A stretch of 8,903 nucleotides of DNA from Bacilli bacterium (GCA_900770645.1 CAAGKY010000190.1:1-8903), one strand, 5' to 3'. Numbered from the stretch's first letter, positions 1 through 6,935 are shown. Notes: generated by a model not told the origin, from the letters alone. A program made the numbers and translations.

Positions 1-437
1 CAGTAACTGATGAAAACATGGAATTACTTGAAGTTGAATTAGTAAAGGAATTCGGAGCATTAATATTAAGATTCACAATAGATAAAGTTGGGGGAATTGA
101 TATTGATGATACAACTTTAATTAGTGAAAAAGTTGGATTAATTCTTGATGAAATAGATCCGATTGATAAAGAATACTACTTAGAAGTATCTTCAGTAGGT
201 TTAGAAAGAGAATTAAGAAATATTGATGAAATAAAAGCAAACATTGGTAAATATATAAATGTTAAAACATACGAAAAATTAACAGTAGGGAAAATTAGTC
301 AAAAAGAATTTGAAGGCACATTATTAAGTTGTGAAGATAATTTAATAACTATGCAGTTTAAAGTAAAACAATTTAAAAAAGAAATTACAATACCATATGA
401 AAAAATAGCTAAAATACGTTTAGCAATTGAATTTTAG
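1..437 (+). CDS. rimP: Ribosome maturation factor RimP, 5'-truncated by the window edge
   Basis: RimP binds the 30S subunit and assists late maturation of its head region. The reading frame is open from base 3 back to the window edge, and the residues before the ATG at 18 (VTDEN) continue the normal family N-terminus. That ATG is therefore an internal Met and the real start lies roughly 12-16 codons upstream, judging from the family's usual length of about 155 residues. The family hallmarks are present: an IDKxGGIDIDD-type segment near 75-113 and the LEVSSVGLERELR motif at 180-218, which joins the N-terminal alpha/beta domain to the C-terminal SH3-like domain. The C-terminus is complete. The TAG stop (435-437) lies inside the nusA Shine-Dalgarno, suggesting translational coupling. 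Identity is very likely; only the start is missing. Confidence 0.93.
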   Translation, partial: VTDENMELLEVELVKEFGALILRFTIDKVGGIDIDDTTLISEKVGLILDEIDPIDKEYYLEVSSVGLERELRNIDEIKANIGKYINVKTYEKLTVGKISQKEFEGTLLSCEDNLITMQFKVKQFKKEITIPYEKIAKIRLAIEF

Positions 438-442
438 GAGGA
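435..442 (+). promoter_or_regulatory. nusA ribosome binding site overlapping the rimP stop codon
   Basis: TAGGAGGA contains both the rimP TAG stop and a near-consensus AGGAGG Shine-Dalgarno at 436-441. It sits only four bases before the nusA ATG at 446. A ribosome terminating on rimP stands directly on this site, so re-initiation or coupling is likely. Confidence 0.8.
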
Positions 443-445
443 TTT

Positions 446-1525
446 ATGATTAGTAAAGGATTTTATGAAACACTAGAAATTATTGCGGGGGAAAGAAATC
501 TAGCAATACAAGATGTATTAGACAAGGTTGCGGTTGCGTTAAAAAAGGCATGTGCAACTGAAGGTTATACAGGAGAAATTCAAGTTGAATTCAATGAAGA
601 AAGAAAAAGAATTCGTGTATTTGAATACAAAAGAGTTGTTGCGGAATTAGATCCAGAAGGAGTTCCAGGAGAAATTACTCTAGAAGAAGGTAAAGCATTA
701 AAAGAAAATGCGAAAATTGGAACAACTTTCAAAAAAGAAATTAATGTAGAAAAAAATATTGGTAGAAAAGGTGCTTCACAATTCAAACAAATCTTCATGC
801 AAGGATTAAAAGAATTAGGAAGAGTAAGAGCTTACGAATTCTTTAAAGAACGTGAAAATGAAATGGTAACTGCGACAGTTATCCGTATCATGGAAGATGG
901 TGTAACTCTTAATATGGGTATGGATTGTAGTGCATTTATGCCATCAAAAGAAGTGTTACCTGGAGAAGTATTAAACTCAGGAGATACAATTAAAGTATAT
1001 ATTACAAAAGTAGAAGAAACTACTAAAGGACCTAAAGTATTTGTTTCAAGAGTTCATAAAGATATTGTTAAACGTTTATTTGAAACTAATATTCCTGAAG
1101 TTGCATCAGGAGTTATTGAAATTGTTGCGATTGCACGTGATCCTGGATCAAGAACTAAGATTGCAGTTAGAAGCAACAATGAAATGGTAGACGCAAAAGG
1201 TGCTTGTGTAGGTTTACAAGGAGCACGTATTAAACGTATTAATGATGCTTTAAATGGAGAACGTGTAGATATCTTCATTTGGCAAGATGATCCAATTAAC
1301 TTAATTGCAGAAGCATTAACACCTGCAAAAGTAATAAGTGTTTTAGTTGATGAAAAAGAACATAAATCACTAGTAATTGTACCTGATGATCAATTCTCAC
1401 TAGCAATTGGTAAAGGTGGACAAAATGCACGTCTAGCATCACAAGCATCTGGATGGAAGATTGATATTAAAAATGAAACAACTGCATATCAAGAAGGTTT
1501 AAAATTTAAACCAAATGTAAGATAG
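446..1525 (+). CDS. nusA: Transcription termination/antitermination factor NusA
   Basis: NusA binds RNA polymerase and nascent RNA and controls pausing, intrinsic termination and antitermination. At 359 residues it has the short Gram-positive form (Bacillus about 371) without the C-terminal acidic repeats of Escherichia coli NusA. Visible order: RNA-polymerase-binding N-terminal domain (1-130), S1 domain (about 137-202, from NEMVTATVIRIMEDG to VFVSR), KH1 (about 224-284, with GACVGLQGARI at 252-262) and KH2 (about 290-345, with IGKGGQNARLA at 321-331). The KH1 lead-in reads VDAKGACVG, where VDPVG(A/S)CVG is usual. Start choice is firm: ATG with a strong SD overlapping the rimP stop. Its place between rimP and rnpM is the conserved Bacilli arrangement. 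NusA represses its own operon in some bacteria, but nothing here shows that. Confidence 0.98.
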   Translation: MISKGFYETLEIIAGERNLAIQDVLDKVAVALKKACATEGYTGEIQVEFNEERKRIRVFEYKRVVAELDPEGVPGEITLEEGKALKENAKIGTTFKKEINVEKNIGRKGASQFKQIFMQGLKELGRVRAYEFFKERENEMVTATVIRIMEDGVTLNMGMDCSAFMPSKEVLPGEVLNSGDTIKVYITKVEETTKGPKVFVSRVHKDIVKRLFETNIPEVASGVIEIVAIARDPGSRTKIAVRSNNEMVDAKGACVGLQGARIKRINDALNGERVDIFIWQDDPINLIAEALTPAKVISVLVDEKEHKSLVIVPDDQFSLAIGKGGQNARLASQASGWKIDIKNETTAYQEGLKFKPNVR

Positions 1526-1533
1526 GTGACTTT

Positions 1534-1797
1534 ATGAAAGAACGCAAAGTACCTTTAAGAAAATGTGTAGTTACTAATACTCAACATCCTAAAATGGAAA
1601 TGTTCAGAGTTGTAAGAACTCCAGAAGGGGAAGTATGTGTTGATCAAACTGGTAAAGTTAGAGGACACGGAGTATATGTTTCAAAAGATAAAACAGCTAT
1701 TGCGAACGCTAAAAAAAGAAATTTATTAGATCGCTTTTTAGAAGTAAAAGTTCCGGATGAAATTTATGATCAACTAATGGAATTATTAGAAAACTAG
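1534..1797 (+). CDS. rnpM: YlxR-family RNA-binding protein (RNase P modulator RnpM)
   Basis: Small basic protein of 87 residues of the YlxR family (DUF448), a member of which in Bacillus subtilis has been reported to bind RNase P RNA and modulate its activity (RnpM). Family hallmarks are visible: PLRKCVVT at residues 7-14, FRVVRTPEGEVCVD at about 24-37, and the glycine motif RGHGVY at 43-48, followed by a basic helix (AKKRNLLDRF). Length is normal. The start is an ATG preceded by AGGTGA (1524-1529) with a four-base spacer; the SD shares bases with the nusA TAG stop. It lies between nusA and ylxQ, the conserved order. Binding of RNase P in this organism is inferred from the family. Confidence 0.93.
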   Translation: MKERKVPLRKCVVTNTQHPKMEMFRVVRTPEGEVCVDQTGKVRGHGVYVSKDKTAIANAKKRNLLDRFLEVKVPDEIYDQLMELLEN

Positions 1798-1805
1798 GTG
1801 ATAGA

Positions 1806-2123
1806 TTGAGACGTTCGTTAAATTATTTAGGAATCGCTAAAAGAAGTGGTAATTTATTATGTGGAACTGATACAGTTGTACACAGCCTTTCAAGTAAAAA
1901 AATAAAATTACTATTTCTAGCAAGTGATGCATCCGAAAATACCAAAGACAAAATTATTAGAAAAGCATATTATTATCAAATTCAAGTATACGATAAGTTT
2001 AGTTCTTTAGAATTATCTCAAGCTGTAGGTGCAAGTCACTTAATGGTTATTGGCTTAACAGATGAAGGATTAAAACAAGCATTCTTGAAAGAAGTAGAAA
2101 GAGAGGTATCCTATGAAGGTTAA
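1806..2123 (+). CDS. ylxQ: YlxQ-family L7Ae/L30e-like RNA-binding protein
   Basis: Protein of 105 residues of the L7Ae/L30e/Gadd45 fold, a family that often binds kink-turn RNA. The pattern LNYLGIAKRSG (5-15), then LLCGTDTVV, then a hydrophobic strand plus SDASENT and a late MVIGLTDEG segment matches Bacillus YlxQ along its whole length. Translation starts at a TTG (1806), the only reasonable start: it has AGGTGA (1796-1801) at a four-base spacing and the SD shares the rnpM stop codon. The 3' end overlaps infB by 11 bases. Its cellular target is not established; the neighbours suggest ribosome or RNase P related RNA binding, which is inference. Confidence 0.9.
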   Translation: MRRSLNYLGIAKRSGNLLCGTDTVVHSLSSKKIKLLFLASDASENTKDKIIRKAYYYQIQVYDKFSSLELSQAVGASHLMVIGLTDEGLKQAFLKEVEREVSYEG

Positions 2124-4440
2124 AGAATTAGCAGTGATTTTTAACGTTGGCGTAGATGAATTATTAGATTTATTATATAATGTTGGAGTTAATATTGACT
2201 TACAAGAAGAAGCAATGGTTAACAAAGATATTGAAAAGAAATTAGCTAAACGTTATAATGTAGAATATCCATTTAAAACTAATAAAGTAAAAAAACCTGC
2301 AGTAAGTGAAAATCAAACTCAAGCTCAACCTGCAAAAAATCCAGGAAATCCACAACCAACACAAGAAAAGAAAGAACAACCAAAACAAGAAGAAAAAGAA
2401 ATCAAACAACCAGAAGTTAAGATTATTGAACCGGTTCGTGTAATGAAAACTATTAAAACTGAAGAAGTAAAACCACGAGTTGATGAAGATACACTTGCTA
2501 AATACGCAGATTATTTAGAAGAAGATGAATATAATATTCGTCGTGAAAGTCGTTCTAAACATAAAGATTCATCAGATGATTATGGAAGCAATACTCCACG
2601 TCGTAAAAAGAATATTAAAAACAAACATGTAAAAAATGCAGAAAAACGTACAAGTAATATTCCTACTAATCAAGCAGATGATGGTGAAAAAGTTATCTTC
2701 TATGAATCAAATATGACAGTTCAAGAAGTTGCAGAAGCAATGAAAATAAGCGTAACTGATTTAGTTAAAAAATTATTTATGTCTATTGGAGTTATGGCAG
2801 GGGCAACAAATTCTCTTGAAAGAGATGTAGTAGAACTAATTGCTATGGAATATGGATTTGAAGTAAAAGATAAACAAATCACAGATATGACTAGATTTGA
2901 TGAAATTGACATTATCGATAATCCAGAAGATTTAGTTGAACGTCCTGTTATTGTAACAATTATGGGACACGTTGACCATGGTAAAACAACATTACTTGAT
3001 ACAATCCGTAATAGCCATGTAACAGCAGGAGAAGCTGGTGGTATTACACAACATATTGGGGCATATCAAGTAGAAAAAGATGGAGCACTTATTACATTTA
3101 TTGATACTCCAGGACATGCGGCATTTACAGAAATGCGTGCACGTGGAGCTCAAATTACAGATATTGTCATTTTAGTAGTTGCATCTGATGATGGTGTGAT
3201 GCCACAAACAAGAGAAGCTATTGAACATGCTCAAGCAGCCGGTGTTCCAATTATTGTTGCGATTAACAAAATGGATAAACCAACTGCAAACCCTGATCGT
3301 ATTAAACAAGAATTAACAGAGTTTAATTTATTAGCAGAAGAATGGGGGGGAGATACAATCTTTGTTCCAATATCTGCATTAAAAGGTACAGGTGTTAATG
3401 AATTACTAGATATGATTATTCTAGTTAGTCAAATGAAAGAATACAAAGCTAACCCTAATCGTTTAGGGGTAGGAACAGTAATTGAAGCAAAACTTGACAA
3501 AGGTCGTGGGCCAGTCGCAACACTACTTGTTCAAAACGGAACTGTTAAGGTTGGAGATATTATTGTAGTGGGTAATACATTTGGTAAGATTCGCGCAATG
3601 CAAGATGAAAAAGGACATTTAGTAGTTAGTGCCGGACCATCTAAACCAGTTGAAATCACAGGTATCGCAGAAGTTCCTTGTGCAGGGGATAAATTCATGA
3701 TTTTAGATGATGAAAGAAAAGCTCGTGAAATCGCTGAAACAAGAACACACATTCGTTTCAATGAAGAAATGGGTGTTGGTAAAGGTGTATCTTTAAATGA
3801 ATTATTAAAGAACCAATCAAATGAAGAATTAAAAGTATTAAACTTAATCATCAAATGTGATGTACAAGGTTCTATTGAAGCTATCAAAGGGTTATTAGAT
3901 AAGATTAATATTGAAGGAACAAAAATTAATATTATTTCTTCACGTGTTGGAGGAATCACTGAAACAGATATCAACCTTGCGATTGCATCACAAGCTGTTA
4001 TTATTGGATTTAATATTCGTCCTATGGCTAACATCAGTGATTTAGCTAAATCTAAAGGTATTGAAATTCGTTTATATAATATTATTTATAAACTTCAAGA
4101 AGATATTGAAAAAGCAGTTAAAGGATTACTTGATCCAGTATTTGAAGAAAAAGAAACAGGTCAAGCAGTAGTTCGTGAAACATATAAAGTTTCTAGAATT
4201 GGAACAATTGCGGGATGTTATGTAAATACAGGATATATCTCTCGTAATGCAGGAGTTAGATTAATTAGAAATAGTATTGTTATTTATACTGGTAAGATTT
4301 CTTCATTAAAACGATTCAAAGATGATGTTAAAGAAGTTAAAGCAGGATTTGACTGTGGTTTAACAATTGAAAACTTTAATGATATTAAAGTTGATGATAT
4401 CATTGAATGCTTCGTAATGGAAGAAGTAGAAAGAGATTAA
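2113..4440 (+). CDS. infB: Translation initiation factor IF-2
   Basis: IF-2 is the GTPase that recruits fMet-tRNA to the 30S subunit and promotes 50S joining. At 775 residues it is complete. Order: IF2_N helical domain (1-50), a charged and Gln/Lys/Glu/Pro-rich linker (about 55-195), a second IF2_N-like domain (about 198-250), the G domain (about 277-440), then domains II, III and the fMet-tRNA-binding C-terminal barrel. GTPase motifs are intact: G1 GHVDHGKTT (285-293), switch I GGITQHIGA (309-317), G3 DTPGH (331-335), G4 NKMD (385-388), G5 SALKG (421-425). The ATG lies inside the end of ylxQ, with a purine-rich AGAGAGG SD at 2099-2105, implying coupling. A run of seven G occurs at 3344-3350 in the conserved WGG codons. 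I saw no convincing internal start for a short IF-2 isoform. Confidence 0.98.
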   Translation: MKVKELAVIFNVGVDELLDLLYNVGVNIDLQEEAMVNKDIEKKLAKRYNVEYPFKTNKVKKPAVSENQTQAQPAKNPGNPQPTQEKKEQPKQEEKEIKQPEVKIIEPVRVMKTIKTEEVKPRVDEDTLAKYADYLEEDEYNIRRESRSKHKDSSDDYGSNTPRRKKNIKNKHVKNAEKRTSNIPTNQADDGEKVIFYESNMTVQEVAEAMKISVTDLVKKLFMSIGVMAGATNSLERDVVELIAMEYGFEVKDKQITDMTRFDEIDIIDNPEDLVERPVIVTIMGHVDHGKTTLLDTIRNSHVTAGEAGGITQHIGAYQVEKDGALITFIDTPGHAAFTEMRARGAQITDIVILVVASDDGVMPQTREAIEHAQAAGVPIIVAINKMDKPTANPDRIKQELTEFNLLAEEWGGDTIFVPISALKGTGVNELLDMIILVSQMKEYKANPNRLGVGTVIEAKLDKGRGPVATLLVQNGTVKVGDIIVVGNTFGKIRAMQDEKGHLVVSAGPSKPVEITGIAEVPCAGDKFMILDDERKAREIAETRTHIRFNEEMGVGKGVSLNELLKNQSNEELKVLNLIIKCDVQGSIEAIKGLLDKINIEGTKINIISSRVGGITETDINLAIASQAVIIGFNIRPMANISDLAKSKGIEIRLYNIIYKLQEDIEKAVKGLLDPVFEEKETGQAVVRETYKVSRIGTIAGCYVNTGYISRNAGVRLIRNSIVIYTGKISSLKRFKDDVKEVKAGFDCGLTIENFNDIKVDDIIECFVMEEVERD

Positions 4441-4441
4441 T

Positions 4442-4777
4442 ATGGCATTTCACGCAGAAAGAGTCGCAAAAATCATTGAAAGAGAATTGTCAACAATTCT
4501 TTTAATGGAAGCAAAAAACAATTTATTAAAATATGTTTCAATCACAAAAGTAGTAGCTACTAAAGATTTATCACTTGCTACTGTATGGTTTACAATCAGA
4601 GGAGATGAAGCTGAAAAGAAAGCAACAATCGATGCACTAGAATCAGCAAAAGGTTTCCTACGTAGTGAACTATCACATCGTTTAGATGTACGTAAGACTC
4701 CTGAATTAAGATTTAAACTTGATGAATCTCTTGCATATGGAGAAAAAATTGATCAAATTCTAAAAGGATTGAAATAA
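4442..4777 (+). CDS. rbfA: 30S ribosome-binding factor RbfA
   Basis: RbfA is a single KH-domain protein that binds the immature 30S subunit, helps 16S rRNA 5'-end processing and supports growth in the cold. The 111 residues cover the family's usual length. Visible hallmarks: N-terminal helix RVAKIIERELSTIL (7-20), the KDLSLATVW strand (41-49), the helix-kink-helix ESAKGFLRSEL with its AxG kink at 69-71, and the C-terminal block RKTPELRFKLDESLAYGEKID (84-104). The ATG is one base after the infB stop and only a poor purine stretch (about 4426-4435) precedes it, so translation probably depends on ribosomes finishing infB. It is the last gene of the operon and is followed directly by a terminator. 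Confidence 0.96.
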   Translation: MAFHAERVAKIIERELSTILLMEAKNNLLKYVSITKVVATKDLSLATVWFTIRGDEAEKKATIDALESAKGFLRSELSHRLDVRKTPELRFKLDESLAYGEKIDQILKGLK

Positions 4778-4783
4778 CCTAAC

Positions 4784-4812
4784 AAAAGAGTATCTAATTG
4801 ATACTCTTTTTT
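4784..4812 (+). terminator. Intrinsic terminator of the rimP-rbfA operon
   Basis: The arm AAAAGAGTATC (4784-4794) is a perfect 11-base reverse complement of GATACTCTTTT (4800-4810) around a five-base loop TAATT. A run of six T (4807-4812) overlaps the end of the right arm. It starts six bases after the rbfA stop. This is a textbook Rho-independent terminator and marks the end of the translation operon. Confidence 0.93.
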
Positions 4813-4844
4813 AATACAATAAATAAGCAAAAAAATTCAAAATA

Positions 4845-4853
4845 TGATATACT
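4845..4853 (+). promoter_or_regulatory. Extended -10 promoter of uvrC
   Basis: TGATATACT fits the extended -10 form TG-N-TATAAT with one mismatch (TATACT at 4848-4853). No good -35 hexamer is found 16-18 bases upstream, which is common for extended -10 promoters. A start near 4860 would give a leader of about 15 bases before the uvrC ATG. A promoter is needed here because the strong terminator lies just upstream. No LexA-type box (GAAC-N4-GTTC) is visible nearby. Confidence 0.6.
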
Positions 4854-4860
4854 TATATCA
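4845..4860. repeat. Perfect 16-base dyad over the uvrC -10 element
   Basis: TGATATA-CT-TATATCA has seven-base perfectly complementary arms around a two-base centre. It covers the whole extended -10 and the probable transcription start. It could be an operator for a dimeric repressor, or a by-product of an AT-rich promoter. No known regulator site is recognised. Confidence 0.45.
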
Positions 4861-4862
4861 AG

Positions 4863-4872
4863 TAGGTACCTA
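4863..4872. repeat. Palindrome over the uvrC Shine-Dalgarno
   Basis: TAGGTACCTA is a perfect 10-base palindrome. Its left half (AGGT, 4864-4867) is the only plausible Shine-Dalgarno for uvrC, seven bases before the ATG. It is too short to make a stable RNA hairpin by itself, but could be a protein site or mediate RNA-RNA pairing. It begins three bases after the -10 dyad. Confidence 0.4.
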
Positions 4873-4874
4873 TT

Positions 4875-6653
4875 ATGAAAGATTTTAAAGATAAATTAAA
4901 ATTAGTTCCAAATAAACCAGGATGTTACCAAATGAAAGATATTGATGGTAATATTATATATGTAGGTAAAGCAAAAGATTTAAGTAGAAGACTCAAAAGT
5001 TATTTTACTGGAAGTCATGACGCTAAAACTACGAAAATGGTTAGTATGATTAATGATTTTGAATATATTATTACATCTACTGAAAAAGAAGCATTTTTAT
5101 TAGAATTAAATTTTATTAAAGAATATCGACCTAAATATAATATATTATTAATGGATTCTAAAACTTATCCATATATTTGTATTACAAGTGATACACATCC
5201 ACGAGTAATTATGACACGTGAAATTGGTTCACTTAAAAGAAAAAACAAAAATAAATTATTTGGACCATATCCAAATGCCAAAGCATGTAAAGATACAGTT
5301 GAAATAATTAATAAACTATATCCATTACGTAAGTGTAAAAATTTACCTAAAAAATATTGTTTATATTACACAATGAATGAATGTTTAGCACCATGTATTA
5401 ATAAAATTAATAATGAAGTGTACAATCCTATTATTAATAATATTACAAGATTTTTAAATGGCTATGATACTGAATTAATCAATACAATTAAAGAAAAAAT
5501 GGAAACTGCGGCAGAATCACTTGAATTTGAAAAAGCTATTGAATATCGCAATATGTTAACTAGTTTGGAAACATTACAAGATAAACAAAAAATGACATTA
5601 AGCGATGGGGTGAACCGAGATATATTTGGTTATGCGGTTAAAGATGAACTAATTAATATTCAAATATTCCATATGCGTAATGGTCGAATAATAGAAAGAA
5701 CTGGGGAAGTATTTGATTTAGTAGATACTCCTCAAGAAATGTTAATAAGTTATATTGTTGAGTTTTACAGCTTAGATAACTCATTAATACCAAGTGAAGT
5801 ATTAATACCATACATTGAAGATTTAGATTTATTAAAAGATTTATTAGGTACTAAAGTATATATTCCAATTAAAGGAATTAAGAAACAATTAGTAGAATTA
5901 GTTAAAGAAAATGCGAAAAATAATCTAGATAATATACAAAAAGAAAGATTAATTAAAATATCAAAAACAACTAAAACACTAGAAGAACTTGCAAATTTAT
6001 TAAATATTAAATATCCAAGAGTTATAGAATTATTCGATAATTCTAATATTCAAGGGACAAGTAGTGTAAGTGCAATGGTTACATATATAGATGGAGTACC
6101 ATCTTATAAAGATTATCGTAAATATAAAATTAAAACTATCGAAGGTGCTGATGATTATCACACAATGCAAGAAGTGTCAAGGAGACGCTATACAAGAGTA
6201 TTAAAGGAAAACTTAAGAAAACCTAATTTAATAATTGCGGATGGTGGAAAAACCCAAGTAAAAGCAATCCAAGAAGTTTTAGATGAATTAGGTATCAAAG
6301 ATATAGATTTAATAGGTTTAGTAAAAGATGACAAACATCGTACAAGAGCGATAGTTAATAGGCATGGAGAAGAGAGTCTAATTGATAAAAAATCTAATCT
6401 GTTTTTATTGTTAGAAGCAATGCAAAATGAAGTACATAGATTTGCTATTACATTCTTTCAAAAAGTTCACACAGAAAGTTTATTATCATCAAGACTTGAT
6501 ACAATTGATGGTATTGGAAAAAAACGTAAACAGATATTATTAGAACATTTTGATAGTATTGAAGCAATAAAAAAAGCTACTATTGAAGAATTACATTTTT
6601 TAGGTTTTTCAAAAGAACTTTCTGAAAAACTATTGAAAAGTTTAAATGAGTAG
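4875..6653 (+). CDS. uvrC: Excinuclease ABC subunit C (UvrC)
   Basis: UvrC is the dual-incision nuclease of nucleotide excision repair: after UvrA and UvrB locate damage, it cuts 3' and then 5' of the lesion. The 592 residues match the Bacillus length (about 598). Order: GIY-YIG nuclease domain (about 12-95, with likely catalytic Tyr29, Arg39 and Glu77), a cysteine-containing region (Cys154, Cys162, Cys170, Cys174), the UvrB-binding UVR domain (about 201-236), the RNase H-like nuclease (about 380-530, with FDNSNIQG containing Asp388, IADGGK containing Asp456, and His521), and tandem helix-hairpin-helix motifs (about 541-590, IDGIGKKRKQILLEHF). After His521 the sequence is HRFAITFFQK, whereas HRFAITFHR is usual. 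It has its own promoter; the start is ATG 4875 with AGGT upstream. Confidence 0.97.
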   Translation: MKDFKDKLKLVPNKPGCYQMKDIDGNIIYVGKAKDLSRRLKSYFTGSHDAKTTKMVSMINDFEYIITSTEKEAFLLELNFIKEYRPKYNILLMDSKTYPYICITSDTHPRVIMTREIGSLKRKNKNKLFGPYPNAKACKDTVEIINKLYPLRKCKNLPKKYCLYYTMNECLAPCINKINNEVYNPIINNITRFLNGYDTELINTIKEKMETAAESLEFEKAIEYRNMLTSLETLQDKQKMTLSDGVNRDIFGYAVKDELINIQIFHMRNGRIIERTGEVFDLVDTPQEMLISYIVEFYSLDNSLIPSEVLIPYIEDLDLLKDLLGTKVYIPIKGIKKQLVELVKENAKNNLDNIQKERLIKISKTTKTLEELANLLNIKYPRVIELFDNSNIQGTSSVSAMVTYIDGVPSYKDYRKYKIKTIEGADDYHTMQEVSRRRYTRVLKENLRKPNLIIADGGKTQVKAIQEVLDELGIKDIDLIGLVKDDKHRTRAIVNRHGEESLIDKKSNLFLLLEAMQNEVHRFAITFFQKVHTESLLSSRLDTIDGIGKKRKQILLEHFDSIEAIKKATIEELHFLGFSKELSEKLLKSLNE

Positions 6654-6658
6654 TTACC

Positions 6659-6702
6659 AATTCCTATTTATCCGCATAAACTAAAGTGATAAATGAGGGA
6701 TT
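6659..6702 (+). promoter_or_regulatory. Bulged hairpin masking the ribosome binding site of the gerE-like gene
   Basis: Bases 6659-6672 (AATTCCTATTTATC) pair with 6688-6702 (GATAAATGAGGGATT): seven perfect pairs, a single bulged G (6695), then seven more pairs including one U-G wobble, around a 15-base loop. The 3' arm contains the Shine-Dalgarno GAGGG (6695-6699) and also the upstream alternative ATG (6693). No T-run follows, so it is not a terminator. The 5' arm begins five bases after the uvrC stop, so a ribosome ending uvrC would open it. That suggests translational coupling or a structure-gated RBS; function is inferred. Confidence 0.55.
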
Positions 6703-6704
6703 AT

Positions 6705-6917
6705 ATGCAAAAGAAAAGTTTCTTAACAATTCGAGAAAAAGAGATATTCGAACTTTTAGTTCAAAATTTAGATACTGAAGAAATTGCTGATAAATTAAAA
6801 ATTAGCAGTAAAACTGTACGTAATCATATATCTAATGTTATTCAAAAATTAGGACTAAAGAGTAGAAGTCAAGCGATACTTGAATTAATAAGACAAAAAG
6901 AAATTAAAATAAAGTAA
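6705..6917 (+). CDS. GerE-like small LuxR-family transcriptional regulator
   Basis: A stand-alone LuxR/FixJ-type helix-turn-helix protein of 70 residues with no receiver or ligand domain. The motif runs from LTIREKEIFELL (7-18) through TEEIADKLKISSKTVRNHIS (24-43, with the recognition helix inside 34-50) to KLGLKSRSQAILEL. The closest remembered relative is Bacillus GerE, also about 74 residues and nearly all HTH, and located a few genes from uvrC in B. subtilis. I prefer ATG 6705 because GAGGG (6695-6699) lies at good spacing; ATG 6693 would add four residues but has only a weak AGTGAT ahead and would place the SD inside the gene. The hairpin at 6659-6702 covers the RBS. In Bacillus GerE acts late in sporulation; the targets here are unknown, and orthology is likely but not proven. 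Confidence 0.85.
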   Translation: MQKKSFLTIREKEIFELLVQNLDTEEIADKLKISSKTVRNHISNVIQKLGLKSRSQAILELIRQKEIKIK

Positions 6918-6935
6918 AAAAAGGTAGGTGATACA

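Noticed and set aside
18..20. ATG at 18 as the true start of rimP
   Set aside because: The frame is open to the window edge and the residues before this Met continue the family alignment; the resulting protein would lack its normal first helix. There is also no Shine-Dalgarno in front of it.
2713..2715. Internal in-frame ATG of infB as a start for a shorter IF-2 isoform
   Set aside because: Short isoforms exist in other bacteria, but no Shine-Dalgarno lies at usable distance before this Met or the next ones (2740, 2779).
3531..4034. Minus-strand open frame of 167 codons
   Set aside because: It lies wholly inside infB, opposite strongly conserved IF-2 domains, has no SD, and its translation has no recognisable motif. 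It is an antisense shadow, as are the minus-strand frames at 580-798, 1054-1278 and 2721-2912.
4815..4820. TACAAT as the -10 of uvrC
   Set aside because: It directly abuts the rbfA terminator, has no -35 at 17 bases (ATCTAA) and lacks the TG extension; TGATATACT at 4845-4853 is better placed.
6659..6702. Hairpin after uvrC as an intrinsic terminator
   Set aside because: The right arm is followed by ATATGCAAAAG with no T-run, and the arm carries the next gene's SD and start region.
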